Shown: positions 31,217 to 41,079 of the stretch, one piece after another
Numbering within the stretch: position 1 is the first letter of the stretch
How the letters are laid out: each line of letters opens with the position of its first letter
Assembly: GCA_965230485.1 (NCBI GenBank)
Contig: CBDDLA010000001.1
Location: 310,001 to 374,000, forward strand
Origin: Putridiphycobacter sp965230485
GTDB lineage: Bacteria; Bacteroidota; Bacteroidia; Flavobacteriales_D; Crocinitomicaceae
Direction: 5' to 3'
Length of the DNA stretch: 64,000 bases
The notes under the pieces: model-generated
What the model was told of the DNA's origin: nothing
Database searches by the model: none
The model's input: the letters and a program-made list of their open reading frames with translations, nothing else
Position numbers and translations under genes: made by a program

Positions 31217-32539
31217 TTATTTCTTTTTTAAATACTCTTCTATTCTTCTTTCTAAGTCTGCTTTTAACCCATGTTTTCTAGTTAAAAGTGCTTTGTTTTT
31301 AAGTAAGCTCAAATGATCTTGAATTAATTCAAATTCTTTTTCATTTTTGCATACTTCACTCAATAACTCTTCTTCTTTTCTGTAGTTTTCATCTTGATTG
31401 TTCATATCCAATTTTTTTTGGTAAACAGAATTATAAATTGTCGAAACCTTATTTTTAAAAATAAAATCTCGATACCAAATTACTTGTATGGCAACTAATT
31501 CTTGGTTAGTTATTAACTCTGCATTAGGGTAAGTTTTTTGAATTTCTTTTTGAGCCTCAAGTAACTTTTTAAGTAACTTAGCTCTATAAGCAGGGGTATA
31601 TGTCCCCATCTCATTAACGGCAGGTCTTCCATTCCTCATTGTTTTCATTCTATTTACTGGAAGATTACGTTCATTATATAAAGCATCTCTAAAGCTAAGT
31701 AAAGGAGATAACCAGGTAACACCATTCTCAATTAATGCAGACATTGACTTGTCCTTTTTCACAAGTGTACAGGTCCAACAACCAAACCTGCTTTGTCCAC
31801 AAGAAGAATGCTTTTTGTTTGTTACCATAGTTGGACACTCATAATCATCTGCACTGGCATCAGAATATATTTGAAATAATTCTTCATTATTAGCACCCCA
31901 AGGAGAAGGCATTGTATTAATGATATACCAAATTTCATCTAAAATTAAATGTCTTATCGGTGCATAAACATAGGTGTTTTGATGATTCGGATGCTTGGTT
32001 AATCTGTTTCCTCTAATTTCATTTTTTTTAAATGATCTAGCTCTATTTGCGCTTTCATCAGCCCGAGTTCCAACAATTACAATTGCTTCTCCTTTTTCAT
32101 CAACCTGCTCAACAACAAATCGAGTCGTTGGTTTTATTTTTAACTTATCAGTACACCATCTAAATGAGTTATTAGGTGCAGGATATCCCTTTCCTAAAAG
32201 GTTTATCCAAAAAGAGTCTTCTAACCTTGGAATAGTTTTTTGCACTTGAATAGGCATATCCTGGTCTCTTGCAGCAATTACAATCTTGTCCAATACATGG
32301 TTAACATAATTTGCAATAATTGGGTTTTCTACCATTGTATCATTGCATACCACATAAATATCTCTACGAACAATTCCTGTATAGTCTTTTACTTTTTCAA
32401 GAGCTTTCCAAATTAATTGAAGTAAAACGGTTGAATCTTTACCACCACTAAATCCAATTATCCAAGGTCTGTAATTATCGTCTTCCAGTAAATACTGATC
32501 AACTATTTCATCTATAATATGATTTATTCTTTTTGACAT
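31217..32539 (-). CDS. dndC: DndC, sulphur-transfer ATP pyrophosphatase
   Basis: A 440-residue PAPS-reductase-like protein. The PP-loop is GFSGGKDST (residues 29-37). A Cys cluster of the C-x-x-C type (SSCGQSRFGCWTC, with the earlier CPTM) would hold the [4Fe-4S] cluster. DndC activates the DNA backbone and receives sulphur from a cysteine desulfurase. No dndA is present here, so a housekeeping IscS probably supplies sulphur, as in several known systems. It follows the small XRE gene by 10 bases. Confidence 0.92.
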   Translation of the reverse strand: MSKRINHIIDEIVDQYLLEDDNYRPWIIGFSGGKDSTVLLQLIWKALEKVKDYTGIVRRDIYVVCNDTMVENPIIANYVNHVLDKIVIAARDQDMPIQVQKTIPRLEDSFWINLLGKGYPAPNNSFRWCTDKLKIKPTTRFVVEQVDEKGEAIVIVGTRADESANRARSFKKNEIRGNRLTKHPNHQNTYVYAPIRHLILDEIWYIINTMPSPWGANNEELFQIYSDASADDYECPTMVTNKKHSSCGQSRFGCWTCTLVKKDKSMSALIENGVTWLSPLLSFRDALYNERNLPVNRMKTMRNGRPAVNEMGTYTPAYRAKLLKKLLEAQKEIQKTYPNAELITNQELVAIQVIWYRDFIFKNKVSTIYNSVYQKKLDMNNQDENYRKEEELLSEVCKNEKEFELIQDHLSLLKNKALLTRKHGLKADLERRIEEYLKKK

Positions 32540-32549
32540 TCAAATTTAG

Positions 32550-32747
32550 TTATAGGTCTTCGATTGGTATGATTAATTCTCTAACATCAACATGCAACAC
32601 TTCTGCAACTTTATAAAGGGTGGTAAGAGTGGGTTGTTTTTTATTGTTACAATAATTGGTTACAACAACATAACTCTTCCCTACCTGTTCGGAAAGCCAT
32701 TTTTGAGACCTTCCTTGATTCTGCAAAACTTCTTTAATACGATTCAT
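32550..32747 (-). CDS. XRE-family transcriptional regulator
   Basis: A 65-residue single helix-turn-helix protein: MNRIKEVLQNQGRSQKWLSEQVGKSYVVVTNYCNN is the HTH_3 fold, ending LHVDVRELI. First gene of the dnd operon, 10 bases from dndC, so it likely autoregulates and controls the modification genes. No operator was assigned. Confidence 0.85.
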   Translation of the reverse strand: MNRIKEVLQNQGRSQKWLSEQVGKSYVVVTNYCNNKKQPTLTTLYKVAEVLHVDVRELIIPIEDL

Positions 32748-33013
32748 GAGAGATTATTTCTTTACAAATCTTAATTCTACAAGTCTAGTGATTTATTATC
32801 AAATTTCAATATGTTTGGTTATTATAATTAACAACACTAAAAAGTGAACTTATATTATTTCAACAAGTTATAAAAAAGGTCAATTAATTCCTGAAGAAAA
32901 TTTTACTGCAATATAAGATATACCTTTTAGCCACTTATTCAACTTCCCATTTCAGGTCAATTTTTTTCAACGATAAAAAGGACTATATTTATGTGTGCTT
33001 TTTAAAAAACACA

Positions 33014-35599
33014 ATGATATATAGACCCAAAATATCCTTAGCAGCAAGAAACGCACTCGTTTATTTTGTGCTCTTTATTGTAGCTATTGGTTTGTCATCC
33101 TGGCTATTAATATCGTATAGTTATAGAGAGGTTTTAAATATCACAGAAAATCAGTTGGCGCATACTTCAGGTATTGTCCATACTAAATTTGAATCTTATT
33201 TCAAAAAAGTTGAAACAGACATTAATCAGTTAGCCAAAAGCCCTATGCTTGGTAGGTATGCCTCTAATCCTGATTCTGTTAATCTGTCCTTTCTAACCGA
33301 AGAATATGCGTCCTTCTTGAGTGCTAAACCATCATATTTTCAAATTCGACTCATCAGTGTCTCTGATTTTGGTGCTGAATTAATCAAAATTGAAAGGCAA
33401 GGACTTAACATTCTAAAAACACCGAAAAATCAACTGCAAAATAAACGAGAAAGAGACTATTTTAAAGAACTCAGCAACCTGCCTGTAGATAGCCTTTATA
33501 TTTCTAAAATTAACCTCAATAGAGAATTTGGAAAGGTGTCGGAACCCCATATTCCAACGGCGAGAATGGGTAAAAAAATGACGGGTGGGACCCTTCGTGA
33601 TTTTATCATCATCATCAACATAGATTTGGGTGCCTTATTTAATGATTTGGAGAAATCGATCCAGGAAAAAGATGATTTAAGAATTGTGAATCAGGATGGG
33701 CATTATATTCTTCACCCCAACGATGATCTGGCTTTTACCTTTGATTTCGACAAAGCGGGAGGGTATGACACTGAGTTTACAGTCCCGATTGAACACATGA
33801 CGGAAATTCCGCAACTCGACCTTTCCGAAACAGAGGTCAATCGTTTTACAAAATTGAAATACCTGAGAAACGATTACCATTTGTATACGGTGCTTTCTGC
33901 CAATAAAAAGGACGTATTGGCCTCATTTTATCAATGGCGAAGGTTGGCTTTAATTGTGAGTGTTTCGGTGGGATTCATATTCTTAACCGTCGCTTTTTTA
34001 TACATGAGAAAGCAGGTCAGGGAGTTGAAGTCAATCACCAGAAAAATGGTCGATTTTTCGACACAAATTGGCCCGAAGAAATTGCCCATTGAAAGAAATG
34101 ATGAAATCGGTGATTTGGCCAGAGAATTTGAAATAATGTCGTCTAAGATATTTGAAAATCAAACCATTATTGAAAAATCAAGGGAAGAGGCTGAACAGGC
34201 GCACAAGGAAAAATTGGAGTTTCTGGAAAACATGAGTCATGAAATTAGGAACCCCTTACAATCCATTTTAGGGGCCGTTGACATTCTCAATAATAACCAG
34301 CAATTGCCACATCAGGCTTCTTTTATAGAGTCCATTAAATTTAGCAGTAAGCAGCTGCAATCGTTGGCGAACGATATTTTAGATTTTAACAAAATAACGG
34401 CCCAGTCGATTGAATTACAGCCGCAATGGCACGATTTAGACGAATTTTGCAATGATGTTTACAACTCTGCTAAATACCTTGCCAATAGCAAACAAATCAA
34501 CCTGCTTTACCAAAACTTACTCCCCCAAAAACATCAACTGGTTTTGTTTGATGCAGCGAGGCTTTATCAAATATTGAATAATTTAATAACCAATGCTTTA
34601 AAGTTTACCGCGGTCAAGGGAGAGGTGCGATTTATTATCAAAAAAAATGAAAGCAATCACCAATATCAATTCATGATTAAAGACAATGGAAGGGGCCTGT
34701 CTGAGACACAAAAGCAGCGCATTCTTGATCGGCACTATGCATCTGGACAAAATGCCGGTGCCGGTCTTGGGTTACCCATTGTCATTAACTTATTATCACT
34801 GTATAAATCTGAGTTAAATATCACATCTGAAGTGTCGGTCGGCAGTCAATTTAGCTTTTCTCTGAACTTGGCCTCAAAAGCAGCCACTCAGCATCCAACT
34901 GTTTCAGATACCCATATCATGGCTGAGGAAGGGTGCCGCCTTTTAATCGTAGAAGACGACCCTCAAATTATTAAATGGTATCAGCATGTGCTATCTCAAC
35001 ATACCTTAAAATTTCTGACCCATCCAAGCCAAATGACTCAAGTTGAGGGTCAGATATTTGATCATATTATTTCGGATTATCATTTTGGTCGAACGACGTT
35101 AGACCTAGCCACTATCGACACGGTTTTTAAGCCAACATTAAAGTCCAGAGGCCACCTTATTATTGTCAGTGGGCAAGATCTGAATATCACAGGTCCTGGG
35201 ATTAAGGTATTGAAGAAACCGGTTGACAAACATGACTTATTGGCCGCTATTCGTCCATTTGGTGATTACCCCAATTTTACGTCTATAGAAAACGACTATG
35301 ACCACCAAACGAACTTAATCAAAAATGTGGTGCAGCTAATGATAACAGAGTGGCAAAAAGACCAACAACTGATCGAAGACAGTTTATCACTTGACGATCT
35401 TGAAAAGTTCAAAGCCGTTAGACATAAGTTGATTACGTCGGTTCGTCGATTGAATTTAACAGACTTTGAGGCATTGCTCGATAAAACAGAAAGCCAATTT
35501 TATCAGTTAGATTTACCAGCACACCAATCGTTAATTAACCAATCTTTTGAAAAGTACTTGCAAGCCATGCAGGATTACCTAAAGGCTATGATGGATTAA
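33014..35599 (+). CDS. Hybrid sensor histidine kinase with receiver and HPt domains
   Basis: About 860 residues. A membrane segment (RNALVYFVLFIVAIGLSSWLLI), a Cache-like extracytoplasmic domain (about residues 40-290), a second segment (LALIVSVSVGFIFLTVAFLYM), HAMP, then the kinase: H-box MSHEIRNPLQSIL, N/G boxes DNGRGLSETQKQRILDRHY and GAGLGLPIV. A receiver domain (LIVEDDPQIIKW, Asp in HIISDYHFG) and a C-terminal HPt-like domain with RHKLITSVRRLN follow. Start chosen at ATG 33014 because a TATATTTA box overlaps the alternative start at 32993. The 3' end overlaps the convergent LytTR gene by 14 bases, its likely partner. Confidence 0.85.
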   Translation: MIYRPKISLAARNALVYFVLFIVAIGLSSWLLISYSYREVLNITENQLAHTSGIVHTKFESYFKKVETDINQLAKSPMLGRYASNPDSVNLSFLTEEYASFLSAKPSYFQIRLISVSDFGAELIKIERQGLNILKTPKNQLQNKRERDYFKELSNLPVDSLYISKINLNREFGKVSEPHIPTARMGKKMTGGTLRDFIIIINIDLGALFNDLEKSIQEKDDLRIVNQDGHYILHPNDDLAFTFDFDKAGGYDTEFTVPIEHMTEIPQLDLSETEVNRFTKLKYLRNDYHLYTVLSANKKDVLASFYQWRRLALIVSVSVGFIFLTVAFLYMRKQVRELKSITRKMVDFSTQIGPKKLPIERNDEIGDLAREFEIMSSKIFENQTIIEKSREEAEQAHKEKLEFLENMSHEIRNPLQSILGAVDILNNNQQLPHQASFIESIKFSSKQLQSLANDILDFNKITAQSIELQPQWHDLDEFCNDVYNSAKYLANSKQINLLYQNLLPQKHQLVLFDAARLYQILNNLITNALKFTAVKGEVRFIIKKNESNHQYQFMIKDNGRGLSETQKQRILDRHYASGQNAGAGLGLPIVINLLSLYKSELNITSEVSVGSQFSFSLNLASKAATQHPTVSDTHIMAEEGCRLLIVEDDPQIIKWYQHVLSQHTLKFLTHPSQMTQVEGQIFDHIISDYHFGRTTLDLATIDTVFKPTLKSRGHLIIVSGQDLNITGPGIKVLKKPVDKHDLLAAIRPFGDYPNFTSIENDYDHQTNLIKNVVQLMITEWQKDQQLIEDSLSLDDLEKFKAVRHKLITSVRRLNLTDFEALLDKTESQFYQLDLPAHQSLINQSFEKYLQAMQDYLKAMMD

Positions 35600-36278
35600 A
35601 ATTCCAGGTCTTTAGCTGGCTTAACAGGTCGTCTTTATATTTGGCTCCAATGGGCACTGAATCATCTGCAAATTTAAGCTCGTCAGTCGAGATGGCTTTG
35701 AGGTGGTTAAGGTTGACAATAAAAGATTTGTGGCACCTTACAAAATTGGGCGGTAAGATACCTTCTAAAGCCCTCAAGGTAATCAAACCTAATACTTTTT
35801 GATCATGCAAATAAAACCGGACATAGTTTCCTTCCGATTTCATGAACCGGATATCGGCTACCGTCAGAATCACAGAATCATTGCCTACTTTTACAATGAG
35901 CCGATTCAGGGGTTGTTTTTCCTTTTCAATTAAAGGTTTGATTTTGAGCAAAGCCTTCATGAACCGATCGTAACTGACAGGTTTGACTAAAAAATCAACT
36001 ACTTGTTGATAACTGTAAGATTCGGCGCCAAAATTAACTTCACTTGTCACCATGATAACCGGAATGTGAACCGGCAATAGCTCCAATAAATGACGTCCGT
36101 TTAAATCCGGCAAGTTAAAATCCAAAAAAATAAAATCAAATGTGGTTGTGTTAATCGCTTGTATGGCTTGACTTCCATTACTCACGGCAAGGCACGATTG
36201 AATCCAATCTTGCTTAGAGCAAAAATGCTTTATCAGATCGCATATAAGCGGATCATCATCAATTATTAAACAATTCAT
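35586..36278 (-). CDS. LytTR-family response regulator
   Basis: A 230-residue regulator: receiver domain MNCLIIDDDPLICDLIKHF with the phospho-acceptor Asp in FIFLDFNLPDLNG and Lys in FLVKPV, then a LytTR DNA-binding domain (about residues 125-228; FMKSEGNYVRFYL, VRCHKSFIVNLNHLKAI). Convergent with the hybrid kinase gene, with a 14-bp overlap of the 3' ends; the HPt domain of the kinase is the probable phosphate donor. Targets unknown; perhaps the neighbouring haloperoxidase/DoxX genes. Confidence 0.9.
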   Translation of the reverse strand: MNCLIIDDDPLICDLIKHFCSKQDWIQSCLAVSNGSQAIQAINTTTFDFIFLDFNLPDLNGRHLLELLPVHIPVIMVTSEVNFGAESYSYQQVVDFLVKPVSYDRFMKALLKIKPLIEKEKQPLNRLIVKVGNDSVILTVADIRFMKSEGNYVRFYLHDQKVLGLITLRALEGILPPNFVRCHKSFIVNLNHLKAISTDELKFADDSVPIGAKYKDDLLSQLKTWNFNPS

Positions 36279-36399
36279 GTTGTTATTTTTTCGTCATTTA
36301 ATTCTCTATGTTCATCAATCGCTTGCTGAATTTTGTCATTTCAAAACAAAAGCCGCCTACTAAATGGTTAGATTGGCCTACAAAATCAAAATTACATAA

Positions 36400-37890
36400 A
36401 TGAAATTAAAACACTTACCAAACCTTTGTTTTTCTCTTTTATTGATCATTGGTTGCAGCCAACCCAATGACACCGTGCCCGATCAAAGTGCATTAAAAGC
36501 CACCACAGTGGAGGAAAGAAAAGGGGCAGATAATGTAGCGTATAAATGGGGGTATGCAGCCCTGCAGGGAACCGCAATGGATACGGAGCGGTTTAAGCCG
36601 AGACCAACTGTTACATCACGCTATTTGGGTTTAATCTTCACGGCTATTTTTGACGCATGGACCCGGTATGATGAAAAAGCCATTCCGGTTTATGGTGGAG
36701 ATTTGGAAAGACGTCCGGCTGAAGAACATACCATTGAGAACAAGGAAAAAGCGATCAGCTATGCGGCTTATTATGCCTTGTGTGAATATTATTACTCCGA
36801 TTCAAATTACTTTCAAGACCTGATGGAAACTTTGGGTTATGACTACCACATCCAATCCAATGACCCAACCACACCGGAAGGCATAGGCTACTTAACCGCT
36901 AAAGCAGTTATTGATGCCAGAAAAGGAGATGGATCAAACCAATACGCCATGGAAGCCGGCTCCAACGGTCGGCCTTATTTCGATTATAGCAACTATGATC
37001 CCACAAATCCAGTAGAAAAAATGGTGGATTTAAAGCGTTGGCAGCCTAAGTATTTTTCTGACGGCAAGGGGGGTAAATTTGCTCCCAAATGCCTGACACC
37101 CTATTGGCAAAAGGTTAAGCCACTGGTTTTAGACAGCGCTTCTCAGTTTAGATCTGTGCCGCCACCAGCCATGGATTCGGAGCAATTGGCAGAGGAACTA
37201 GAAGAGGTGGTTTCGATCCAAGAAGCTATGACGGATTATGATATGGCCCTGGTTGAGTTCATGCGTGATGGGCCGCAATCAGTACAACAAGCCGGACATT
37301 GGCTAAAATTTGCACAATCTGTTTCGCGCAGAGACCAGCATACGCTGGATAAAGATGTTAAAATGTACTTTCTAGTGCAAGCCACAGCCATGGATGGCTT
37401 TATTGCCTGCTGGGATACCAAAATGCACTACGACTATGCTCGACCTTTTGCTTTAGTGCATCATTTCTATAAGGGTAAAACCTTTAAAGGCTGGAAAGGA
37501 GAAGGACAAGGATTCGGAACCATTAAAGGTGAAGATTGGTTACCTTACTCTCCTGCGGTATTTTTATGTCCGCCATTCCCGGCATACGTATCCGGACATA
37601 GTACCATTAGTGGTGGCTGCGCCGAAGCTTTAAAATTATTTACAGGCGCAGAGCATTTCGGAGATTCAGCTATGGTGTTAGCCGGAGAACTAACTGAAGT
37701 TGATCCTCAGTTTTACGGTGATAGTGTTAAACTGCGTTTTCCAACGTTTACAGAAACAGCCGAAATGGCCGGACAATCCAGAGTGATGGGTGGATATCAT
37801 ATCCAGGCCGACAATGTGGCCGGTTTAAAATTGGGAAGAGATGTCGCGCACCACGTATGGAAGTTTTACAATGAGCATTTAGGCCAATAA
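36400..37890 (+). CDS. Vanadium-dependent haloperoxidase-like lipoprotein
   Basis: A 496-residue exported protein with a lipobox Cys (LLLIIGC, Cys20). The C-terminal PAP2/chloroperoxidase fold shows the three vanadate/phosphate motifs: KMHYDYARPF, PAYVSGHSTISGG and SRVMGGYHIQAD. Such proteins oxidise halides with hydrogen peroxide or act as acid phosphatases; in Bacteroidota both are possible. The final catalytic His is present. A leader hairpin separates it from the DoxX-like gene. Confidence 0.85.
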   Translation: MKLKHLPNLCFSLLLIIGCSQPNDTVPDQSALKATTVEERKGADNVAYKWGYAALQGTAMDTERFKPRPTVTSRYLGLIFTAIFDAWTRYDEKAIPVYGGDLERRPAEEHTIENKEKAISYAAYYALCEYYYSDSNYFQDLMETLGYDYHIQSNDPTTPEGIGYLTAKAVIDARKGDGSNQYAMEAGSNGRPYFDYSNYDPTNPVEKMVDLKRWQPKYFSDGKGGKFAPKCLTPYWQKVKPLVLDSASQFRSVPPPAMDSEQLAEELEEVVSIQEAMTDYDMALVEFMRDGPQSVQQAGHWLKFAQSVSRRDQHTLDKDVKMYFLVQATAMDGFIACWDTKMHYDYARPFALVHHFYKGKTFKGWKGEGQGFGTIKGEDWLPYSPAVFLCPPFPAYVSGHSTISGGCAEALKLFTGAEHFGDSAMVLAGELTEVDPQFYGDSVKLRFPTFTETAEMAGQSRVMGGYHIQADNVAGLKLGRDVAHHVWKFYNEHLGQ

Positions 37891-37920
37891 AATATTCGTT
37901 ATAGTAAATAGTAGGAGCAT

Positions 37921-37960
37921 GGATTTGAGTGAAAAATTTTAGGATACTTCGCTCAAATCC
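37921..37960 (+). promoter_or_regulatory. Hairpin in the haloperoxidase-DoxX spacer
   Basis: GGATTTGAGTG (37921-37931) pairs with CGCTCAAATCC (37950-37960), 11 bp with one G-U pair. No T-run follows, so it is probably not a simple terminator; it may control expression of the downstream membrane protein or stabilise the upstream mRNA. Confidence 0.45.
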
Positions 37961-37987
37961 AACATGCTTAACATTAAAAAACCAACC

Positions 37988-38434
37988 ATGAACAAAAAAC
38001 GATTTTTAGTCATATCCATTGGGTTCATTTATATTTGGTTTGGTACGTTAAAATTTTTTCCGGGTTTAAGCCCAGCAGAAGTTTTAGGAAGTGAAACGGT
38101 TTACAAATTGACCCTAGGACTCATCCCTATCAAGGTTGGTTATTTTTTATTAGCCGTATTAGAGGTGTCTATTGGTCTTGGCTTATGCTTTAAAAAATAT
38201 TGTCGATTATTTGTTTTAATCGCCTTGTGTCATATGATCTTAACCTTTTCACCGTTGGTTTTATTTCCAGATCAAATGTTTACAGCACCATTTGCATTCA
38301 CCATAACCGGACAATATATCATGAAAAATATTGTGATGATTATGGCCTTGATTAGCATTCTTGTTGAACAGAGAAAAATTCAGAAAAAAGACCATCTGTT
38401 TTTCGCTTCCAAGATGACAAAAAGGAATGTTTAG
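37988..38434 (+). CDS. DoxX-like membrane protein
   Basis: About 149 residues with four membrane segments (ISIGFIYIWFGTLKFFPGL, VGYFLLAVLEVSIGLGLCF, LFVLIALCHMILTFSPLVLF, YIMKNIVMIMALISILV). The YIWFGTLKFFP start and GLGLCF/LTFSPLVLFP blocks match DoxX-like proteins of unknown, perhaps redox-related, role. Start at 37988 (MNKKRFLVIS) preferred over 37964, which lies at the 3' edge of the hairpin. Follows the haloperoxidase on the same strand. Confidence 0.75.
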   Translation: MNKKRFLVISIGFIYIWFGTLKFFPGLSPAEVLGSETVYKLTLGLIPIKVGYFLLAVLEVSIGLGLCFKKYCRLFVLIALCHMILTFSPLVLFPDQMFTAPFAFTITGQYIMKNIVMIMALISILVEQRKIQKKDHLFFASKMTKRNV

Positions 38435-38598
38435 AGAGACCAGTTATCGTTTTTTCTCAGATAATTTGATAATAGAGGTCTTGAACCTAAGACGGAAGTA
38501 TTAGGTTTGAAAAGTGGAGACTTCCAAGCGGGACTTTAATAAATAGTAAATCTTCAGTTGCAAAAAATCGTCGAAAATAATTCATAACTTTAGCCTCA

Positions 38599-40737
38599 AT
38601 GCGAAACGGGGTCCTACTTTCTTTAATTTTACTGTCTTTCAATCTCTTCTCTGTAGAGAATTCAGTTATTTTAACTAATGAGATTCTCAGTAGACCAATC
38701 GTTAAAAATATTTTGGTAATCGAGGATAGAAACCACGAACTGTCTATTAAAGACATCATATCAGGAGATTACGACCCATCTGATGAAATTTCAAATAAGC
38801 GGTATAGAACGGTTGATTTTTCTTCATCAAAGTTTTGGCTCAAATTCAACCTTGAAAATCAAACTGCATTTGAGCAATTTTATTTGGAGGCCGGCCGGCC
38901 TATTACTGACATCATAGCACTGTACAAGATACACCATAGCCAGGTGATGGGAAAAATACAAGGGGGGGATGCTATGCCTTATTACGAAAAAAAGATACGG
39001 CACCGAAAAAACTTGTTTCCTTTGAATATTGAGTACAAGCAATCACTTTCAATTGTTTTAGAAATATATACGGGCGGTGAAGGTTTAACCTTACCAATTA
39101 TGGTGCATGAACCGATCTCATTTACAGAGCAAGATTATAAAGATCAATTCAAAAATGGTTTCTACTATGGTCTCGTTGTTTTAATCATTGTTATTTATTT
39201 CTTTTTTTACTTGTTATTACGAGATATCACCTTCTTGTACTATATTATTTATGCTTTTTTTCAGGGACTTTTACAATTTAGTTTAGATGGTTTTTCCCAT
39301 CACCACTTCTTTCCAAATAATACTTATTTTCTAAATAGGTTTCCACTCATTACTGGGGCTTTGGCGATCATATTTATGCTCTTATTTATTGATAAATTCC
39401 TTAATCTAAGAGCACAAAGTAAACCTCTTAAGCGTACGTTTCAAGTTTGTATTCTGGTCATGTCATTAAGTGGGTTTTTTATATTCAGCCCAGAACCGAT
39501 TCTTTTTACGGCTTTTCCAATTGTCAACGGTTTAGGATTTATAAGTATATCCATTTCAGTAGCTTCTATTTATTATTTCCATTATAAAAAAGTGAAGGTT
39601 GATCCCTATTTTACGTTGGCTTTTACAATTTTAATCGCTGGTGCTATCGTCTTTATTCTTGGTAATTTTAATGTGATTCCGCATTCAGAGTTTTCGCTCA
39701 ACGCGCTAAAGCTTAGCTCAGTTTTTGAGTTTGTTACATTGAGCATATCCATGTCTTATAAATACAAGGAATTGCAGAACGAAAAAGAACTGGCACAATC
39801 TATGGCGATTAAAGTTTTAGACGAAAGTAAAGTAAAGCTTGAGCTTGAGGTCAAAGAGAGAACGTTTGAGATCGAAGCCAAGAACAAAAAATTAGTCGAA
39901 GCTAACCGCGAGATTTTAAGTAGCATCAATTATGCGAAGCGAATACAAGAAGCTATTCTCCCTTCTGATGATCATGTTAAGATGCTTTTACCGCAATCAT
40001 ACATTTACTATCAGCCAAAGGATGTGGTAAGTGGCGACTTTTATTTTGTCGAATCTGTTGGGATAGAATCCAATCAGAAAGTAGCTTTTGCCGCTGTGGA
40101 TTGCACAGGGCATGGCGTGCCTGGAGCATTCATGAGCATTGTTGGGAACAATTTGCTGAATCAGGCGGTCATTGAGAAAAAAATATCGGACCCATCTAAA
40201 ATTCTTGAATTTTTAAATAATGGCGTGAAGCAAACACTCAAGCAGGGAAATCAAAATCATCAAATCGTCAGAGATGGCATGGACTTAGCTTTATGTGTGA
40301 TAGATTTGAAGTCCTTGACACTTGATTTTGCCGGAGCCAAAAATCCGTTATACATTATCAGATCACCTAAAAAAATAGAAAAGGACCTATCACCGTTTTT
40401 TAAAATTCATGAGTACGAAACGCAAGCATTAATTGAGATCAAGGCAGACAAGCATCCCATAGGAAATTATATTGATGATGTGCCAACACAATTTCAAAAC
40501 CATCATTTAGAATTATATGAAGGTGATTTGATTTATATCTTCAGTGATGGGTTTGCGGATCAGTTCGGCGGAGACAGAGGGAAGAAATACCTTTATGGTA
40601 GATTCAGAAAGTTTCTGGTTTCAATCGCTCATGAACCTTTAGACATACAAATGCAGAAACTTCATGATGAGTTTTTGGAGTGGAAGGGAACCAGAGAGCA
40701 AATTGATGACATTCTCGTGATTGGTGTTAAAGTTTGA
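38599..40737 (+). CDS. 7TM-DISM receptor with SpoIIE-type PP2C phosphatase
   Basis: A 712-residue signalling protein. A signal-like N-terminus, an extracellular DISMED2-like beta domain (residues 30-180, FWLKFNLENQTAFEQFYLE), seven membrane segments (about residues 190-390), a coiled-coil linker (ERTFEIEAKNKKLVEANREIL), and a PP2C/SpoIIE phosphatase: SINYAKRIQEAILP, VSGDFYFVE, AAVDCTGHGVPGAFMS and LIYIFSDGFADQFGG with the Asp residues for metal binding. Likely dephosphorylates an anti-sigma antagonist (STAS) protein in response to a ligand. STAS-like paralogs occur elsewhere in the window. Confidence 0.88.
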   Translation: MRNGVLLSLILLSFNLFSVENSVILTNEILSRPIVKNILVIEDRNHELSIKDIISGDYDPSDEISNKRYRTVDFSSSKFWLKFNLENQTAFEQFYLEAGRPITDIIALYKIHHSQVMGKIQGGDAMPYYEKKIRHRKNLFPLNIEYKQSLSIVLEIYTGGEGLTLPIMVHEPISFTEQDYKDQFKNGFYYGLVVLIIVIYFFFYLLLRDITFLYYIIYAFFQGLLQFSLDGFSHHHFFPNNTYFLNRFPLITGALAIIFMLLFIDKFLNLRAQSKPLKRTFQVCILVMSLSGFFIFSPEPILFTAFPIVNGLGFISISISVASIYYFHYKKVKVDPYFTLAFTILIAGAIVFILGNFNVIPHSEFSLNALKLSSVFEFVTLSISMSYKYKELQNEKELAQSMAIKVLDESKVKLELEVKERTFEIEAKNKKLVEANREILSSINYAKRIQEAILPSDDHVKMLLPQSYIYYQPKDVVSGDFYFVESVGIESNQKVAFAAVDCTGHGVPGAFMSIVGNNLLNQAVIEKKISDPSKILEFLNNGVKQTLKQGNQNHQIVRDGMDLALCVIDLKSLTLDFAGAKNPLYIIRSPKKIEKDLSPFFKIHEYETQALIEIKADKHPIGNYIDDVPTQFQNHHLELYEGDLIYIFSDGFADQFGGDRGKKYLYGRFRKFLVSIAHEPLDIQMQKLHDEFLEWKGTREQIDDILVIGVKV

Positions 40738-40740
40738 AAA

Positions 40741-41001
40741 ATGAGACGATTGTTGATGACAGTAAAGGTAGCAGAGCAGTATAAGAGAATGGAACGGGTT
40801 GCTATAAAAAAACGACTAAGCATATACAAACAGAGAGCTAAAAGCTTACTGTTAAAAATGAAAAAGGATAAAATCTCGTCTCGTTCTAACATTGAGGAGT
40901 TAAGAAAAGGATTAAATAAACACCACCTTACAAATGAATTTTTAACGCTTGATTCTATTGCAGAAATCTTGAATCTTCATGCAGAAAATCTTTGGGTGTA
41001 A
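40741..41001 (+). CDS. Small basic hypothetical protein
   Basis: An 86-residue Lys/Arg-rich helical protein starting three bases after the phosphatase stop, so probably co-transcribed. KKRLSIYKQRAKSLLLKMKK then SIAEILNLHAENLW; no recognised domain. Translational coupling to the phosphatase is the only clue; it may be a small partner or a chance frame. Confidence 0.4.
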   Translation: MRRLLMTVKVAEQYKRMERVAIKKRLSIYKQRAKSLLLKMKKDKISSRSNIEELRKGLNKHHLTNEFLTLDSIAEILNLHAENLWV

Positions 41002-41079
41002 AAATCCTTAATAATTAATTGTTAGGCTATTTCTAGTAGTAAATCTACAGAAAAAATTAAAAATGTATTTAAATTTGGT

